Source of the DNA: Bacillota bacterium | GTDB lineage: Bacteria > Bacillota > DSM-12270 > Thermacetogeniales > Thermacetogeniaceae | NCBI GenBank assembly: GCA_030627585.1 | Contig: DAOURU010000031.1 | Coordinates: forward strand, 1 to 9,212 | Direction: 5' to 3' | Length of the DNA: 9,212 nt | Shown: in pieces, positions 1 to 7,424 of the stretch | Numbering within the stretch: position 1 is the first letter of the stretch | Layout: every line of letters begins with the position of its first letter | Notes under the pieces: generated by a model | Seen by the model: only the letters and a program-made list of their open reading frames with translations | What the model was told of the DNA's origin: nothing | Databases searched by the model: none | Made by a program: the position numbers and the translations under genes

Positions 1-45
1 CTATCCAAAAATAAAATGAGCTCCGCGAAAGGAGAAGTAATAAGT

Positions 46-495
46 ATGGGTAAAAAGACTCACCCGGTAAAGTATATTTACCCCGCAGTTTTTGACCCCT
101 GCGAAGAGGGGGGCTATTGCGTAACCTTCCCTGATCTGCCTGGGTGTATAACCGAAGGAGATACACTGGAAGAAGCTTACGAAATGGCTAAAGAAGCCCT
201 CTCCCTCCACTTATGGGGCCTGGAGGATGACGGTGACCCTATTCCCAAGCCCACATCTCCGGCCGATATAACGGTACCAGAGGGAGGATTTATCAGCCTG
301 GTCGAGGTCTGGATGGTGCCTATCCGCGATAAAATGGCCAACAAAGCGGTAAATAAAATGCTCACCTTGCCCAGGTGGTTAAATGATCTAGCAGAAGAAA
401 AACAAATTAATTTTTCGCATGTCCTGCAAAACGCCTTGAAAGAATACCTGGGCGTATCGGAGGTTGATAAACCAATAATAAAATTTGAAAGATAG
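46..495 (+). CDS. hicB: HicB-family antitoxin
   Basis: Probable antitoxin of a type II HicAB toxin-antitoxin pair; in the family it neutralises the HicA mRNA interferase and represses its own operon. The 149-residue protein has the two-part HicB plan. An N-terminal partial RNase H-like domain (about residues 8-70) carries YPAVFDPCEEGGYCVTFPD followed by LPGC, then the EEAYEMAKEAL helix. A C-terminal ribbon-helix-helix segment (about 100-143) contains KAVNKMLTLPRWLNDLAEEK and the FSHVLQNALKEYLG helix. I chose the ATG at 46 because GGAG lies at 31-34; the in-frame ATG at 16 has no ribosome binding site and would add ten residues before the conserved start. No HicA gene is visible inside the window. 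A frame that runs in from the left edge and stops at 17-19 could be the tail of one. Family assignment is strong; activity is inferred. Confidence 0.85.
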   Translation: MGKKTHPVKYIYPAVFDPCEEGGYCVTFPDLPGCITEGDTLEEAYEMAKEALSLHLWGLEDDGDPIPKPTSPADITVPEGGFISLVEVWMVPIRDKMANKAVNKMLTLPRWLNDLAEEKQINFSHVLQNALKEYLGVSEVDKPIIKFER

Positions 496-551
496 GAGGT
501 TACTTATTGACCCCTATTTTTTACAATCAATAAAACTACAATGAGAAAGGT

Positions 552-674
552 TTAAACAGGTTCACCAAGGGCCTTAAGTTGCTGCGGGAAGAGCAGGGCA
601 GCAGCACCTAGAACGCAGATGACAAGCAAAACGGCGACGGCGCTCAGGCTTAAGAAACAGTGATTTGCTTCTTC
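552..674 (-). other. Hydrophobic open stretch in frame behind the stop of the neighbouring gene
   Basis: Directly after the TAA (675-677) of the broken hypothetical gene, the same frame stays open for 40 more codons and encodes a clear membrane helix (LSAVAVLLVICVLGAAALLF) followed by a short polar tail and a TAA at 552-554. There is no ATG, GTG or TTG before the helix and no convincing ribosome binding site, so I do not call it an independent gene. It could be the former C-terminal anchor of the upstream protein, cut off by a new stop, or the remnant of a separate small membrane protein. Bases 496-551 between it and hicB hold nothing I recognise. Confidence 0.3.
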
Positions 675-1647
675 TTAAGGTGCTTCCCGCCGGAGTGTAT
701 CGACATCCAGCACCTTCCAGGTGTCATTCCAGCGGACAAAGTACAGTTTTTGCCGGGCAAAGGGGCGTGTTGCGGATTCCTCAAAGTATTGCAGTTCATA
801 GGAATAGACGTTTTCAAAACCCAGGCGCGGCCCCTCCCAGGCGCAAAGGCCTGTACTTGGGTCTATGAGCTTCCCCCTATGCCTGACCACCATGCGATGC
901 CACGGAAAGGTGTCTTTTACCTGAGGGACGATGTAATCCTTCCATTTCGGGGTCTGTACCCTATTGTAAATTTTGTTTATTTCAGGGTCAAAATACTTAA
1001 TGAAGTACGTAAGGAAACCGGAAACCACCGTGTCCTGGGGGAAGATCGTGGGTGGCCTTGGCGCCCAACGGTCCCCGAATTTGTACCGCTCAATCCTCCA
1101 TTTCGCCGGCTGAATTATCGCCTTTTGGCTCATACCGGTCTTGCGGTCGGTGACGGTTAGGACAAAGCGCTCCTGCGTCCAGGGGACGTGACCGGTTAAG
1201 ACGTCGCTGAAGATGGCGTTGCTCACTTTCTCAGAGAAGCCTGGCCGGGCGTCTTTGCAGCCCTCCAGCGAAAACGCAAGCTCGGGCGTGCCTGCTTCGG
1301 GCAGATACCGGATTTCAACCGAAAATGGTAACTAGGCTTCGGGCCGGCTCAACCCGAAAGGGACCGTAAAAATAGACCAGCCCGTAAATTCCGTCCTCGA
1401 TTCTGTCGGGAAAAGACCATATAATGTGGGAAAACGGATATTTATGCAGAAAGTTTAACGGGAGGTAGAACCGCTGGGAATATCCATAGTTGACCATGGA
1501 TATCAGGTCCAGGGTCACCGTAGTCGTGCCGAAACGCAGGGTATGATTCAACGCCGCCCATTTTGCTGTTTCTCCGTGGCTTCTCGCCGCCAGCCAGGTT
1601 AAAAGCGTTAAGACAACGAGCAAGACCAGGCGGTCATAATTGTCCAC
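675..1647 (-). pseudogene. Membrane-anchored hypothetical protein, split by a frameshift
   Basis: Two - strand frames look like one gene of about 323 codons. The first, from a GTG at 1647, encodes a short charged start, a membrane helix or signal anchor (RLVLLVVLTLLTWLAA, residues 6-21) and an extracytoplasmic-looking part; it stops at 1315-1317. The second is open from 1331 to 675 and runs without loss of protein character through VEIRYLPEAGTPELAFSLEG to the C-terminus. They overlap by only 14-20 bases around 1315-1334. Removing one base from the four-T run at 1322-1325 (- strand ATTTTC to ATTTC) joins them as SLVTISVEIRYL, a natural beta-strand. The second frame also has a possible internal GTG at 1226 but no ribosome binding site there. 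I do not recognise the family. The tail is rich in aromatic and charged residues (for example LYFVRWNDTWKVLDVD). The shift may be real decay or a base-calling error in the T run. Confidence 0.6.
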
Positions 1648-1745
1648 AGGTATCCCATGTTTTTCATCGTCTGGATGACTGTTTGAATATCATAGAAACC
1701 GTCATCACCCTCAGGCGAACCGGGGTTCTTCCAATTAGAGTGCAT
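1608..1745 (-). CDS. Possible small protein (45 aa) overlapping the next gene
   Basis: An ATG at 1745 is preceded by GGAG at 1754-1757 (- strand) with 8 bases of spacing and by a plausible promoter at 1771-1800. The frame runs MHSNWKNPGSPEGDDGFYDI then QTVIQTMKNMGYLWTIM to a TAA at 1608-1610, overlapping by 40 bases the GTG start proposed for the membrane-anchored gene. The frame stays open and protein-like upstream of the ATG as well (ICSWYCGDGH before the Met). Either this is a short coupled gene, or it is the original N-terminus of the downstream gene separated by a second frameshift, since that gene's own GTG has no good ribosome binding site. No family recognised. Confidence is limited by the small size. 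Confidence 0.35.
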   Translation of the reverse strand: MHSNWKNPGSPEGDDGFYDIQTVIQTMKNMGYLWTIMTAWSCSLS

Positions 1746-1770
1746 ATGCCCATCTCCGCAGTACCAACTG

Positions 1771-1800
1771 CATATACTTTTTGTCTCTTAACCCGGACAA
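1771..1800 (-). promoter_or_regulatory. Candidate sigma-A type promoter
   Basis: On the - strand TTGTCC (1800-1795) and TATATG (1776-1771) are separated by 18 bases. Each matches four of six consensus positions. Transcription would start near 1764, about 20 bases before the ATG at 1745, leaving room for the GGAG at 1757-1754. Position and spacing make it the best candidate for the small frame and the broken gene behind it. This is a pattern match by eye only. Confidence 0.3.
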
Positions 1801-1849
1801 TTCTTACATACATGAAACTTTAATCCACTATATCATGATTGAAGAAGTA

Positions 1850-2374
1850 TTACTCCTCATACATCGATTCTGCTATTCCAATAAGAGTGTCAAGACTTGT
1901 ACCATTCTCGCCGCGAGTCCCAAAAATAGTGTAGAGTACCCCATTATCCCACCATGAAACAAACCCCGGCCTCGGATATTTCTGACCGTGAATCAGATTG
2001 TATCCAGGTTCACAGCCTATACCCTCAAGACCGTGAACCGTAACAAGCACCCAAGGCTGATCACCTTTCGAGATACCGGCCTTCTTGTCCTCTTCCATTT
2101 GCTTTACCTCGGCGGCAAAGTCAGGTTTGTTCGGCGGATACTTAACTTCTACGTATATACCGATTGCAGGCGGTTCGTAGACAATGTATGCCCAACGTTC
2201 ATACTTATCTTCATTTTTCGTTACGTAGATGCCTGCTAACTTTTCAGTAGCTTTAGATTTCGGTATTTTCAAATCAAAAGGCAGGAACTCGGAGGCCTCT
2301 TCAGCAGTTGAAAACCTGTACTGTTCACTTGCCCACTTTTCGAAAAGGTCCTTTATTTCTTCATCTGACAACAT
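1850..2374 (-). CDS. DUF4367-like hypothetical protein
   Basis: A 174-residue, largely soluble protein. The end resembles DUF4367, a domain of secreted or membrane-attached proteins and anti-sigma-like factors of Gram-positives: a WWDNGVLYTIFGT strand pair (about 140-153) followed by the terminal helix LDTLIGIAESM. Upstream, FLPFDLKIPKS (about 30-40) and AGIYV (47-51) fit the usual first strands, and WAYIVYEPPAIGIYVEVKYP (61-80) a central sheet. Family members usually carry an N-terminal signal or membrane segment; none is seen here. The ATG at 2374 has no ribosome binding site in front. The frame stays open back to 2452 (a TGA at 2453-2455) but offers no ATG, GTG or TTG. The gene may therefore be 5'-truncated and is possibly not translated. 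Function unknown. Confidence 0.6.
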   Translation of the reverse strand: MLSDEEIKDLFEKWASEQYRFSTAEEASEFLPFDLKIPKSKATEKLAGIYVTKNEDKYERWAYIVYEPPAIGIYVEVKYPPNKPDFAAEVKQMEEDKKAGISKGDQPWVLVTVHGLEGIGCEPGYNLIHGQKYPRPGFVSWWDNGVLYTIFGTRGENGTSLDTLIGIAESMYEE

Positions 2375-2494
2375 TGCAAACTTGGCGGCCTGAGAAAGAA
2401 CACCTTCACCCCTGATACCACTTTCCGCTGGCAGATTCTTCTCATTAGACCTTCATGCCGCTCATGCGGCACCATCAGAAGTACGAAAATAAAG
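2375..2494. other. Gene-free stretch upstream of the DUF4367-like gene
   Basis: No gene recognised. On the - strand the frame of the DUF4367-like protein remains open through 2452 without a usual start codon, suggesting lost 5' sequence. A short perfect hairpin lies at 2456-2471 (TGCCGC, loop TCAT, GCGGCA); it has no T-run on either side, so it is not a standard terminator. Confidence 0.4.
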
Positions 2495-2696
2495 GGTTAT
2501 CCTTGCGCTCGAAGACCTTACGGAGGTTGTTATCTCGCCCTTGACGAGGAGCAGCTAACGGCAGCCGAATCGAAACAGGAAGTTGAGATAGGCGACTATG
2601 CGCCACGGATGGCGTCATAGGAGCCGGTCGGCTCACCATTGCGACGAGTCTTAGGGCGAGTCAAGTAAGAGTACGAGAGTGAGCGCAAGGATGACC
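2495..2696. repeat. Roughly 200-bp element with terminal inverted repeats (MITE-like or IS remnant)
   Basis: The left end GGTTATCCTTGCGCTC (2495-2510) matches the reverse complement of the right end (2681-2696) at 15 of 16 bases. A second inner pair, CTCGCCCT at 2534-2541 and AGGGCGAG at 2653-2660, lies at nearly the same distance from each end (23 and 20 bases), so the arms look like diverged copies of one sequence in opposite orientation. A GC-rich palindrome, GAGCCGGTCGGCTC, sits inside at 2621-2634. I see no clear target-site duplication and no transposase. The + strand frame ending at 2620 looks protein-like but has no start codon. Candidates are a non-autonomous mobile element, the scar of an insertion sequence, or a long imperfect hairpin acting beyond the end of cooS. 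Bases 2697-2753 hold nothing recognisable. Confidence 0.5.
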
Positions 2697-2753
2697 TGGA
2701 TCATATTTTTCAGGGCAGATGATGGCGAACAGCCTCGCAAGAAAGCCACGCGA

Positions 2754-4619
2754 CTACGGTTCGAGGCCGAGGGCCTGGCGCTTCGCCGCGATGTGCTCCA
2801 GGATCAGCGCAGCCGCTTTTGAAGGGTCCTCTTCGACTGCAAAGGCCGCCCCCAGAACATCCCGGGCGCCTTTTGTCAGCAGCTCCACAAGGTTCTTGCC
2901 GCCCAGCACTGGGGGAACTGTACCGAGCACAGTGAGGACCCCGGAGCCGACCACATACGTACCGATGGAAACAGCCTTTTCGGACATCCATTCCGGAGCT
3001 GCCCCTACAGCAGGAAGGTCACTGATATCTACACCTAAGGCATTAGCAACAGCAGACGCTGCCACCAAGATCCGACTGATGTCCACACAGGAACCCATGT
3101 GAAGCACCGGCGGAACCTGCAGGGCCTCGCAGACAGCCCGCAGCCCCGGCCCCGCTTCCGCAGCGGCCTCCGGCAAGAGAAGGCCGGCCTTGGCGCAGGC
3201 GATGGCAGCGCACCCTGTCTGGACAACTAAACAATCATTTTTAATTAGTTCCCGCGTGAGCGTAAGGTGCCCCCTGTCCTGGGTGGTCTTGGGGTTATTA
3301 CATCCCACAATAGCCGCGATTCCCTTAATCCTCCCAGCTTTTACAGCGTCCAGCAGGGGGTTGAGAGTACCGCCCAGGGCCTGTAAGATCGCCTCCACAC
3401 TAAAGCCGCTCATGTATTCCATCTCTTCATCAGGAATCTGAACCAGTTCCTGTTTTCTGCTTGGATAGTTTTCAACAGCCATCCGCACGATTCTCTTGGC
3501 GATTTCAAGGGCGCTGTGCTCTTCAAAGGAAACATGCTCAACTCCTGGGAACTTGGCTTTCGGCGAAGTAGAAATTATCTTCGTATGGTAGCATTTTGCC
3601 ACCTGAGCAAGAGCCGGCATTACACACTGAACATCAACAACCATTGCCTCCACCGCTCCAGTGACGAGAGCCAACTCCTGCTGGAGGAAGTTCCCGGCAA
3701 TCGGCACCCCATGACGCATGAGGAGTTCGTTTCCGGTACAACACATCCCGCAGACATTGATCCCCCGGGCGCCTTTTTCCCGCGCCACAGCCAGCAGTTC
3801 CTCATCCCGTGCCGCGAGCACGATGATCTCAGAAAGGATGGGCTCGTGGCCGTGCACGACGATGTTCACCTGATCCTCCTTTAAAACCCCGAGGTTGCTC
3901 TTTCCCCTGACCGGCCGCGGGGTTCCAAAGAGAATGTCGGAAAACTCGGTGGCGAACATGGACCCTCCCCAGCCATCGCTCAAACCCGTCCGCCCCCCGT
4001 GCAGGGTGATGTTCGTATAGTCGTTGTCCACACCCATATGAGTGCGGTGCAGGGCTTCTACGATTTCGCGGTCAATCCCGCGCGGTGCAATTCCCAGCTT
4101 CTCCCAGACCGCCCTTCTCTTTTCGGGGGCGCGGTTTAAAAACTGGAGCCTCTCCTTCACCATTCCGAACTCTTCCATCGCCTCCCGCGCCAGGTCCCGC
4201 GCAATCTCCTCCTTGCTCCTGCCTTCCGCAACAACGCCAAATTCAGCAGCAAGGGCATGCAGCTTCGCCTCATCCTTAATTTGATAACCCTGCACCTCTC
4301 CCTGGGCAGCTGCATATAAAGTAGTCACAACATCCCGCCCATGGTCAGAGTGAGCCGCGGCCCCGGCAGCAATCATCCGAAGGAGGTTGCGGGCAGCGAT
4401 AATATCAGCAGTTGCCCCACAGACCCCCTTCCCAGGCTCCTCCTCAAAGGGATCGATCCGGCAGGGCCCCATGTTGCAGTTCCGGCAGCAAATTCCCAGC
4501 AGACCAAAACCACACTGAGGCTCCTGTTTTTCAAGACGGTCCCACGCAGTACCAATCCCTTCATCTGACGCTTTTTTCAGCATCTTTAACGATGCCCGAT
4601 CAACACTTTTCTCTCCCAT
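2754..4619 (-). CDS. cooS: Ni-Fe-S carbon monoxide dehydrogenase catalytic subunit
   Basis: Anaerobic CO dehydrogenase interconverting CO and CO2 with two electrons at a Ni-Fe-S C-cluster; the family forms cytoplasmic homodimers. At 621 residues it has the normal length. D- and B-cluster cysteines sit at C36, C44, C45, C48, C53 and C67 (CGFGLLGICCRNCNMGPC and VCGATA), the family spacing. C-cluster ligands are visible as the HGH motif (His256/258), C294 in MCCTGNE, C332 in DVQC, C440 in IVGCNNP, C470 in QTGCAAIACA and C511 in MGSC. The acid-base lysine K548 and the histidines of HSDHGRD (90-96) are present, so the enzyme should be active. The ATG at 4619 follows AAGGAGGA (4634-4627) by 7 bases. 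It is the last gene of the operon, 85 bases behind the adaptor gene. Neither an acetyl-CoA synthase gene nor the maturation gene cooC is in the window. No clear terminator follows. Confidence 0.98.
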   Translation of the reverse strand: MGEKSVDRASLKMLKKASDEGIGTAWDRLEKQEPQCGFGLLGICCRNCNMGPCRIDPFEEEPGKGVCGATADIIAARNLLRMIAAGAAAHSDHGRDVVTTLYAAAQGEVQGYQIKDEAKLHALAAEFGVVAEGRSKEEIARDLAREAMEEFGMVKERLQFLNRAPEKRRAVWEKLGIAPRGIDREIVEALHRTHMGVDNDYTNITLHGGRTGLSDGWGGSMFATEFSDILFGTPRPVRGKSNLGVLKEDQVNIVVHGHEPILSEIIVLAARDEELLAVAREKGARGINVCGMCCTGNELLMRHGVPIAGNFLQQELALVTGAVEAMVVDVQCVMPALAQVAKCYHTKIISTSPKAKFPGVEHVSFEEHSALEIAKRIVRMAVENYPSRKQELVQIPDEEMEYMSGFSVEAILQALGGTLNPLLDAVKAGRIKGIAAIVGCNNPKTTQDRGHLTLTRELIKNDCLVVQTGCAAIACAKAGLLLPEAAAEAGPGLRAVCEALQVPPVLHMGSCVDISRILVAASAVANALGVDISDLPAVGAAPEWMSEKAVSIGTYVVGSGVLTVLGTVPPVLGGKNLVELLTKGARDVLGAAFAVEEDPSKAAALILEHIAAKRQALGLEP

Positions 4620-4704
4620 AAAAACTTCCTCCTTAGATAAAATTCTCTATCACACCAGCAAATAGACAAATGATGACAAGGATGTGTTCTGTTGCGAGCA
4701 GAAA

Positions 4705-5469
4705 TTATCGTTTAATAGTTACCTCAGACATTTTTCCTGCCTGCAAGCTCCTGCGGCAACTACTACAAAGTTCAAAATGATCAGTCCCCCGAAAACCTCT
4801 CACATGAGCTTTTAGGAATTTTCCAAAATTTTCTGCAAACCGGTAAGCAACGAAAGGCCTCCCACAAAAACGGCACATAGCATACTGGTGCTCCGTCTTC
4901 CAGCGAATCAGGGTAAAACCATCCCGCTCTTCATGGACACCGATCGCCCCGGTAGGACAAACGTTTACACAGGCCTGACAACCAAGACATTCTTCACTGA
5001 AACGCCCGAAGGGAGTGGAAACTTTCCTCCCGCTCCCCCTCCATGTAAAGCTAAGTACCTTCGCTCCCACAATCTCACAAGCGCGTACACAACGTCCGCA
5101 GAGGATGCAGTCATCTTCTTGCAAACGCGGATAGATATGCTGGTCTGCTCCGTAACGTTCTGCCAGTTCCTGCAGGACGGGCAGAGGGCCACACCGTGCG
5201 AGCAGGAGAGCAAGTACATGAAGGCGCGCCCGCTGCACAGGTTGAGATTCAGTCAATATTTTGAGACTGGGACGGGCCGGAAGAGTGCAAGAAGCAGCAA
5301 GAAGTGAACGATCCCCTTCTTCTACTTCCACGAGGCAAAGGCGACAACCCCCGTAAGCACCCAATCCTTTATGGTAACATAATGTAGGAATCTCAAAACC
5401 ACAACGACGGGCCGTCTCCAGGACGGTTTCTCCAGGACAGGATTCTACTTCTTGGCCGTTAATGATCAT
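4705..5469 (-). CDS. NuoG/HydA N-terminus-like iron-sulfur adaptor subunit
   Basis: A 254-residue electron-transfer subunit resembling the cluster-bearing front of NuoG, HoxU, HydA and NAD-linked formate dehydrogenase, with no catalytic domain behind it. A plant-type 2Fe-2S domain has C31, C42, C45 and C61 (C-x10-C-x2-C-x15-C). Two 4Fe-4S motifs follow at C121/124/127/131 and C161/164/167/171. The His-Cys3 motif normally between them is absent; only H84 and C93 remain. A C-terminal extension of about 55 residues carries C199-x2-C202 and C235-x2-C238, which could bind zinc or another metal centre. The ATG at 5469 follows GGAAGGTGAG and lies 14 bases behind nuoF, so the two are translationally close. 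The likely role is to pass electrons between CooS and the NuoE-NuoF diaphorase; this is inferred from cluster content and gene order. Confidence 0.9.
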   Translation of the reverse strand: MIINGQEVESCPGETVLETARRCGFEIPTLCYHKGLGAYGGCRLCLVEVEEGDRSLLAASCTLPARPSLKILTESQPVQRARLHVLALLLARCGPLPVLQELAERYGADQHIYPRLQEDDCILCGRCVRACEIVGAKVLSFTWRGSGRKVSTPFGRFSEECLGCQACVNVCPTGAIGVHEERDGFTLIRWKTEHQYAMCRFCGRPFVAYRFAENFGKFLKAHVRGFRGTDHFELCSSCRRSLQAGKMSEVTIKR

Positions 5470-5483
5470 AAATACTCACCTTC

Positions 5484-7409
5484 CTAGCGGCAGCGTACGG
5501 CTCCGGCAGGACAGACATCGGCGCAGGTTCCGCACTTCACGCACTTTTCTTCATCAATCAAGCAATACCCGTCTGAATGAAAACTGATAGCTCCTGCGAG
5601 GCATTCCTCAAGGCAGGTTTGGCAGCCAGTGCACTCTTCCTGCACAATGTAGAAACTGATCAAGGCACGGCAAACACCTGCAGGACACCTTTTTTCCCTG
5701 ACGTGGGCAAGATACTCATCTCTGAAATGATTTAAGGTGCTTAAAACAGGATTGGGCGCGGTTTTCCCGAGGCCGCACAACGACCCTTCCCGGACGAGCC
5801 AGGCCAGTTCCCTAAGGGTCGAGAGGTCAGCTACGGTTCCCTCACCCTGTGTTATTTTTTCCAGAAGGTGGTGCATCTGAAGCAGCCCCTCCCGGCACGT
5901 GCTGCACTTGCCGCAGGATTCGCCCAAGGTAAATTCAAGAAAGTAACGGGCTATATCTACCATGCAAGTTGCTTCATCCATCACCACAAAACCGCCGGAA
6001 CCCATGATGCTACCGGCTTCTGTCAAAGTTTCGAAATCCACCGGGAGGTGAAACATTGATGCGGGAATGCATCCTCCCGAGGGACCACCTGTTTGAACAG
6101 CCTTGATCCCGACGCCACCCCGCGGTCCCCCCGCAATTTCGTGAACAATTTCCGATAGGGTCACACCCAGAGGCACCTCCACCAACCCGGTATGCTTCAC
6201 CTGCCCTACTACCGAAAAGACCTTTGTCCCCGCGCTTGCCCGCGGACTCCAACAAAGGGCACGGTACCAGGCGGGCCCCCGGCAAACAATCGGCGGAACA
6301 CTAGCCCACGTCTCAACATTGTTGATACAGGTGGGTCTTCCCCAAAGCCCTTTCTCCACCGGGTAAGGCGGGCGGGGTCGAGGTTCCCCTCTGCTTCCTT
6401 CAATAGAAGCGAGCAGAGCGGTCTCCTCCCCGCAGACAAAAGCCCCCGCCCCCCGGACGAGGTGAACCCGGAAGGTAAATCCTGTGTCGAAGATGTTTTC
6501 TCCCAAAAGGCCGTTACCTTCCGCTTGCCTGACGGCCTCTTGAAATGTCGCAACAGCTAAAGGATACTCATCCCGAACGTAGATGTATCCTTCCTTAGCC
6601 CCAATAGCGTAGGCTCCGATGGTCATTCCTTCGAGAACACTGAAGGGGTCCCCTTCAAGGATGCTCCTATCCATATAGGCTCCGGGGTCACCCTCATCTG
6701 CGTTACAAACCAGGTACTTAACTGGCCCGGGTGCAGATCTGGCCGCGGCCCACTTTCGACCCGTAAGAAAGCCGGCCCCACCCCGGCCGCGCAGGCCCGA
6801 ATCAAAAACAAGATCAACAACATCTTCCGGAGTCATCTCCTTAAGCACTAAAGCCAAGGCTTGATAACCTCCCCGGGCGACGTACTCTGCGAGGGAGAAA
6901 GGGTCAATGAGGCCACAGTTCCGCAGCGCTACCCGTACCTGCCTGCGATAGAAAGGAATCTCCGACAGGAGAGGCAGTTCTTCCCAACCTTCCCTGTCCC
7001 CTCTGGAATCCTTTTGAACACCTGAATCCAAGAGAGAAACTTTTTCATCCAACATCAGGTTGTAGTCTTCGTCAATCCGACCGAGCAAAAGTTCACCTTC
7101 AACCCTTCCAGCTAAAGTGAACTCAAGGAATTGAGATACATCATCAGGGTTCACCGGACCATAAACAAAACGCGGGTTACCAGGAACATGGACCATCACA
7201 AGGGGTTCTTTGGTGCAAAAGCCCAAACACCCAACCTGGGTAACTGTCCAGTCCAGGCTGCGCTCTGCAAGAAAACGGCAGACTGCCTCATAAACTCGAT
7301 CTGCTCCTGCAGCACGCCCACAAGTAGCTAAACCTATAGAGATCTTCGTTTTTCCTGGGTAAAGGGTGGCCCGTCCGGTCTCGCGCAGCTCTTCGAGAAT
7401 GTGGTTCAA
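5484..7409 (-). CDS. NuoF/HydB-like NAD(P)H-binding flavoprotein subunit
   Basis: The FMN and nucleotide site of a diaphorase: oxidises or reduces NAD(P)(H) and feeds a chain of clusters. At 641 residues it has the long HydB plan. An N-terminal thioredoxin-like domain (20-90) has cysteines C30, C44, C61 and C65. The NuoF core carries the glycine-rich GRGGAGFLTGRKW (208-220), NADEGDPGAYMDR (236-248) and GAGAFVCGEETALL (320-333). The 4Fe-4S motif is C499/C502/C505 plus C545, and a C-terminal two-cluster ferredoxin has C593/596/599/603 and C623/626/629/633. The only start compatible with the upstream stop is the TTG at 7409, behind AAGGTGGGAG. It lies 15 bases behind nuoE and in the same frame. 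The first cysteine of the usual C-x4-5-C pair seems missing, as in HndB-like domains, so the N-terminal 2Fe-2S cluster may be altered. NAD versus NADP preference cannot be read here. Confidence 0.95.
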   Translation of the reverse strand: MNHILEELRETGRATLYPGKTKISIGLATCGRAAGADRVYEAVCRFLAERSLDWTVTQVGCLGFCTKEPLVMVHVPGNPRFVYGPVNPDDVSQFLEFTLAGRVEGELLLGRIDEDYNLMLDEKVSLLDSGVQKDSRGDREGWEELPLLSEIPFYRRQVRVALRNCGLIDPFSLAEYVARGGYQALALVLKEMTPEDVVDLVFDSGLRGRGGAGFLTGRKWAAARSAPGPVKYLVCNADEGDPGAYMDRSILEGDPFSVLEGMTIGAYAIGAKEGYIYVRDEYPLAVATFQEAVRQAEGNGLLGENIFDTGFTFRVHLVRGAGAFVCGEETALLASIEGSRGEPRPRPPYPVEKGLWGRPTCINNVETWASVPPIVCRGPAWYRALCWSPRASAGTKVFSVVGQVKHTGLVEVPLGVTLSEIVHEIAGGPRGGVGIKAVQTGGPSGGCIPASMFHLPVDFETLTEAGSIMGSGGFVVMDEATCMVDIARYFLEFTLGESCGKCSTCREGLLQMHHLLEKITQGEGTVADLSTLRELAWLVREGSLCGLGKTAPNPVLSTLNHFRDEYLAHVREKRCPAGVCRALISFYIVQEECTGCQTCLEECLAGAISFHSDGYCLIDEEKCVKCGTCADVCPAGAVRCR

Positions 7410-7424
7410 ACTCCCACCTTCTTC

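Noticed and set aside
660..1160. + strand open frame of 166 codons opposite the hypothetical gene
   Set aside because: No ribosome binding site, odd composition rich in Pro and Arg. The opposite strand reads as a coherent protein with a smooth join to a membrane helix.
1563..1823. + strand frame of 86 codons over the small overlapping frame
   Set aside because: No ribosome binding site and no domain character; the - strand carries better placed expression signals.
2456..2471. Hairpin TGCCGC-TCAT-GCGGCA as a terminator
   Set aside because: Short stem, no T-run on either strand, and not placed behind a gene end.
2471..2620. + strand protein-like stretch ending CYLALDEEQLTAAESK... at a TAG (2618-2620)
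   Set aside because: No ATG, GTG or TTG in frame and it spans most of the inverted-repeat element; kept only as a comment there.
4620..4704. Separate promoter for cooS in the 85-base gap
   Set aside because: TTGTCA- and TATCTA-like hexamers exist but not at acceptable spacing together; co-transcription with the operon is simpler.
3516..6560. Several + strand frames of 60-140 codons (for example 3516-3884, 4888-5307, 6192-6560)
   Set aside because: They lie entirely inside cooS, the adaptor gene and nuoF, whose cysteine and cofactor motifs are unmistakable; these are antisense shadows.
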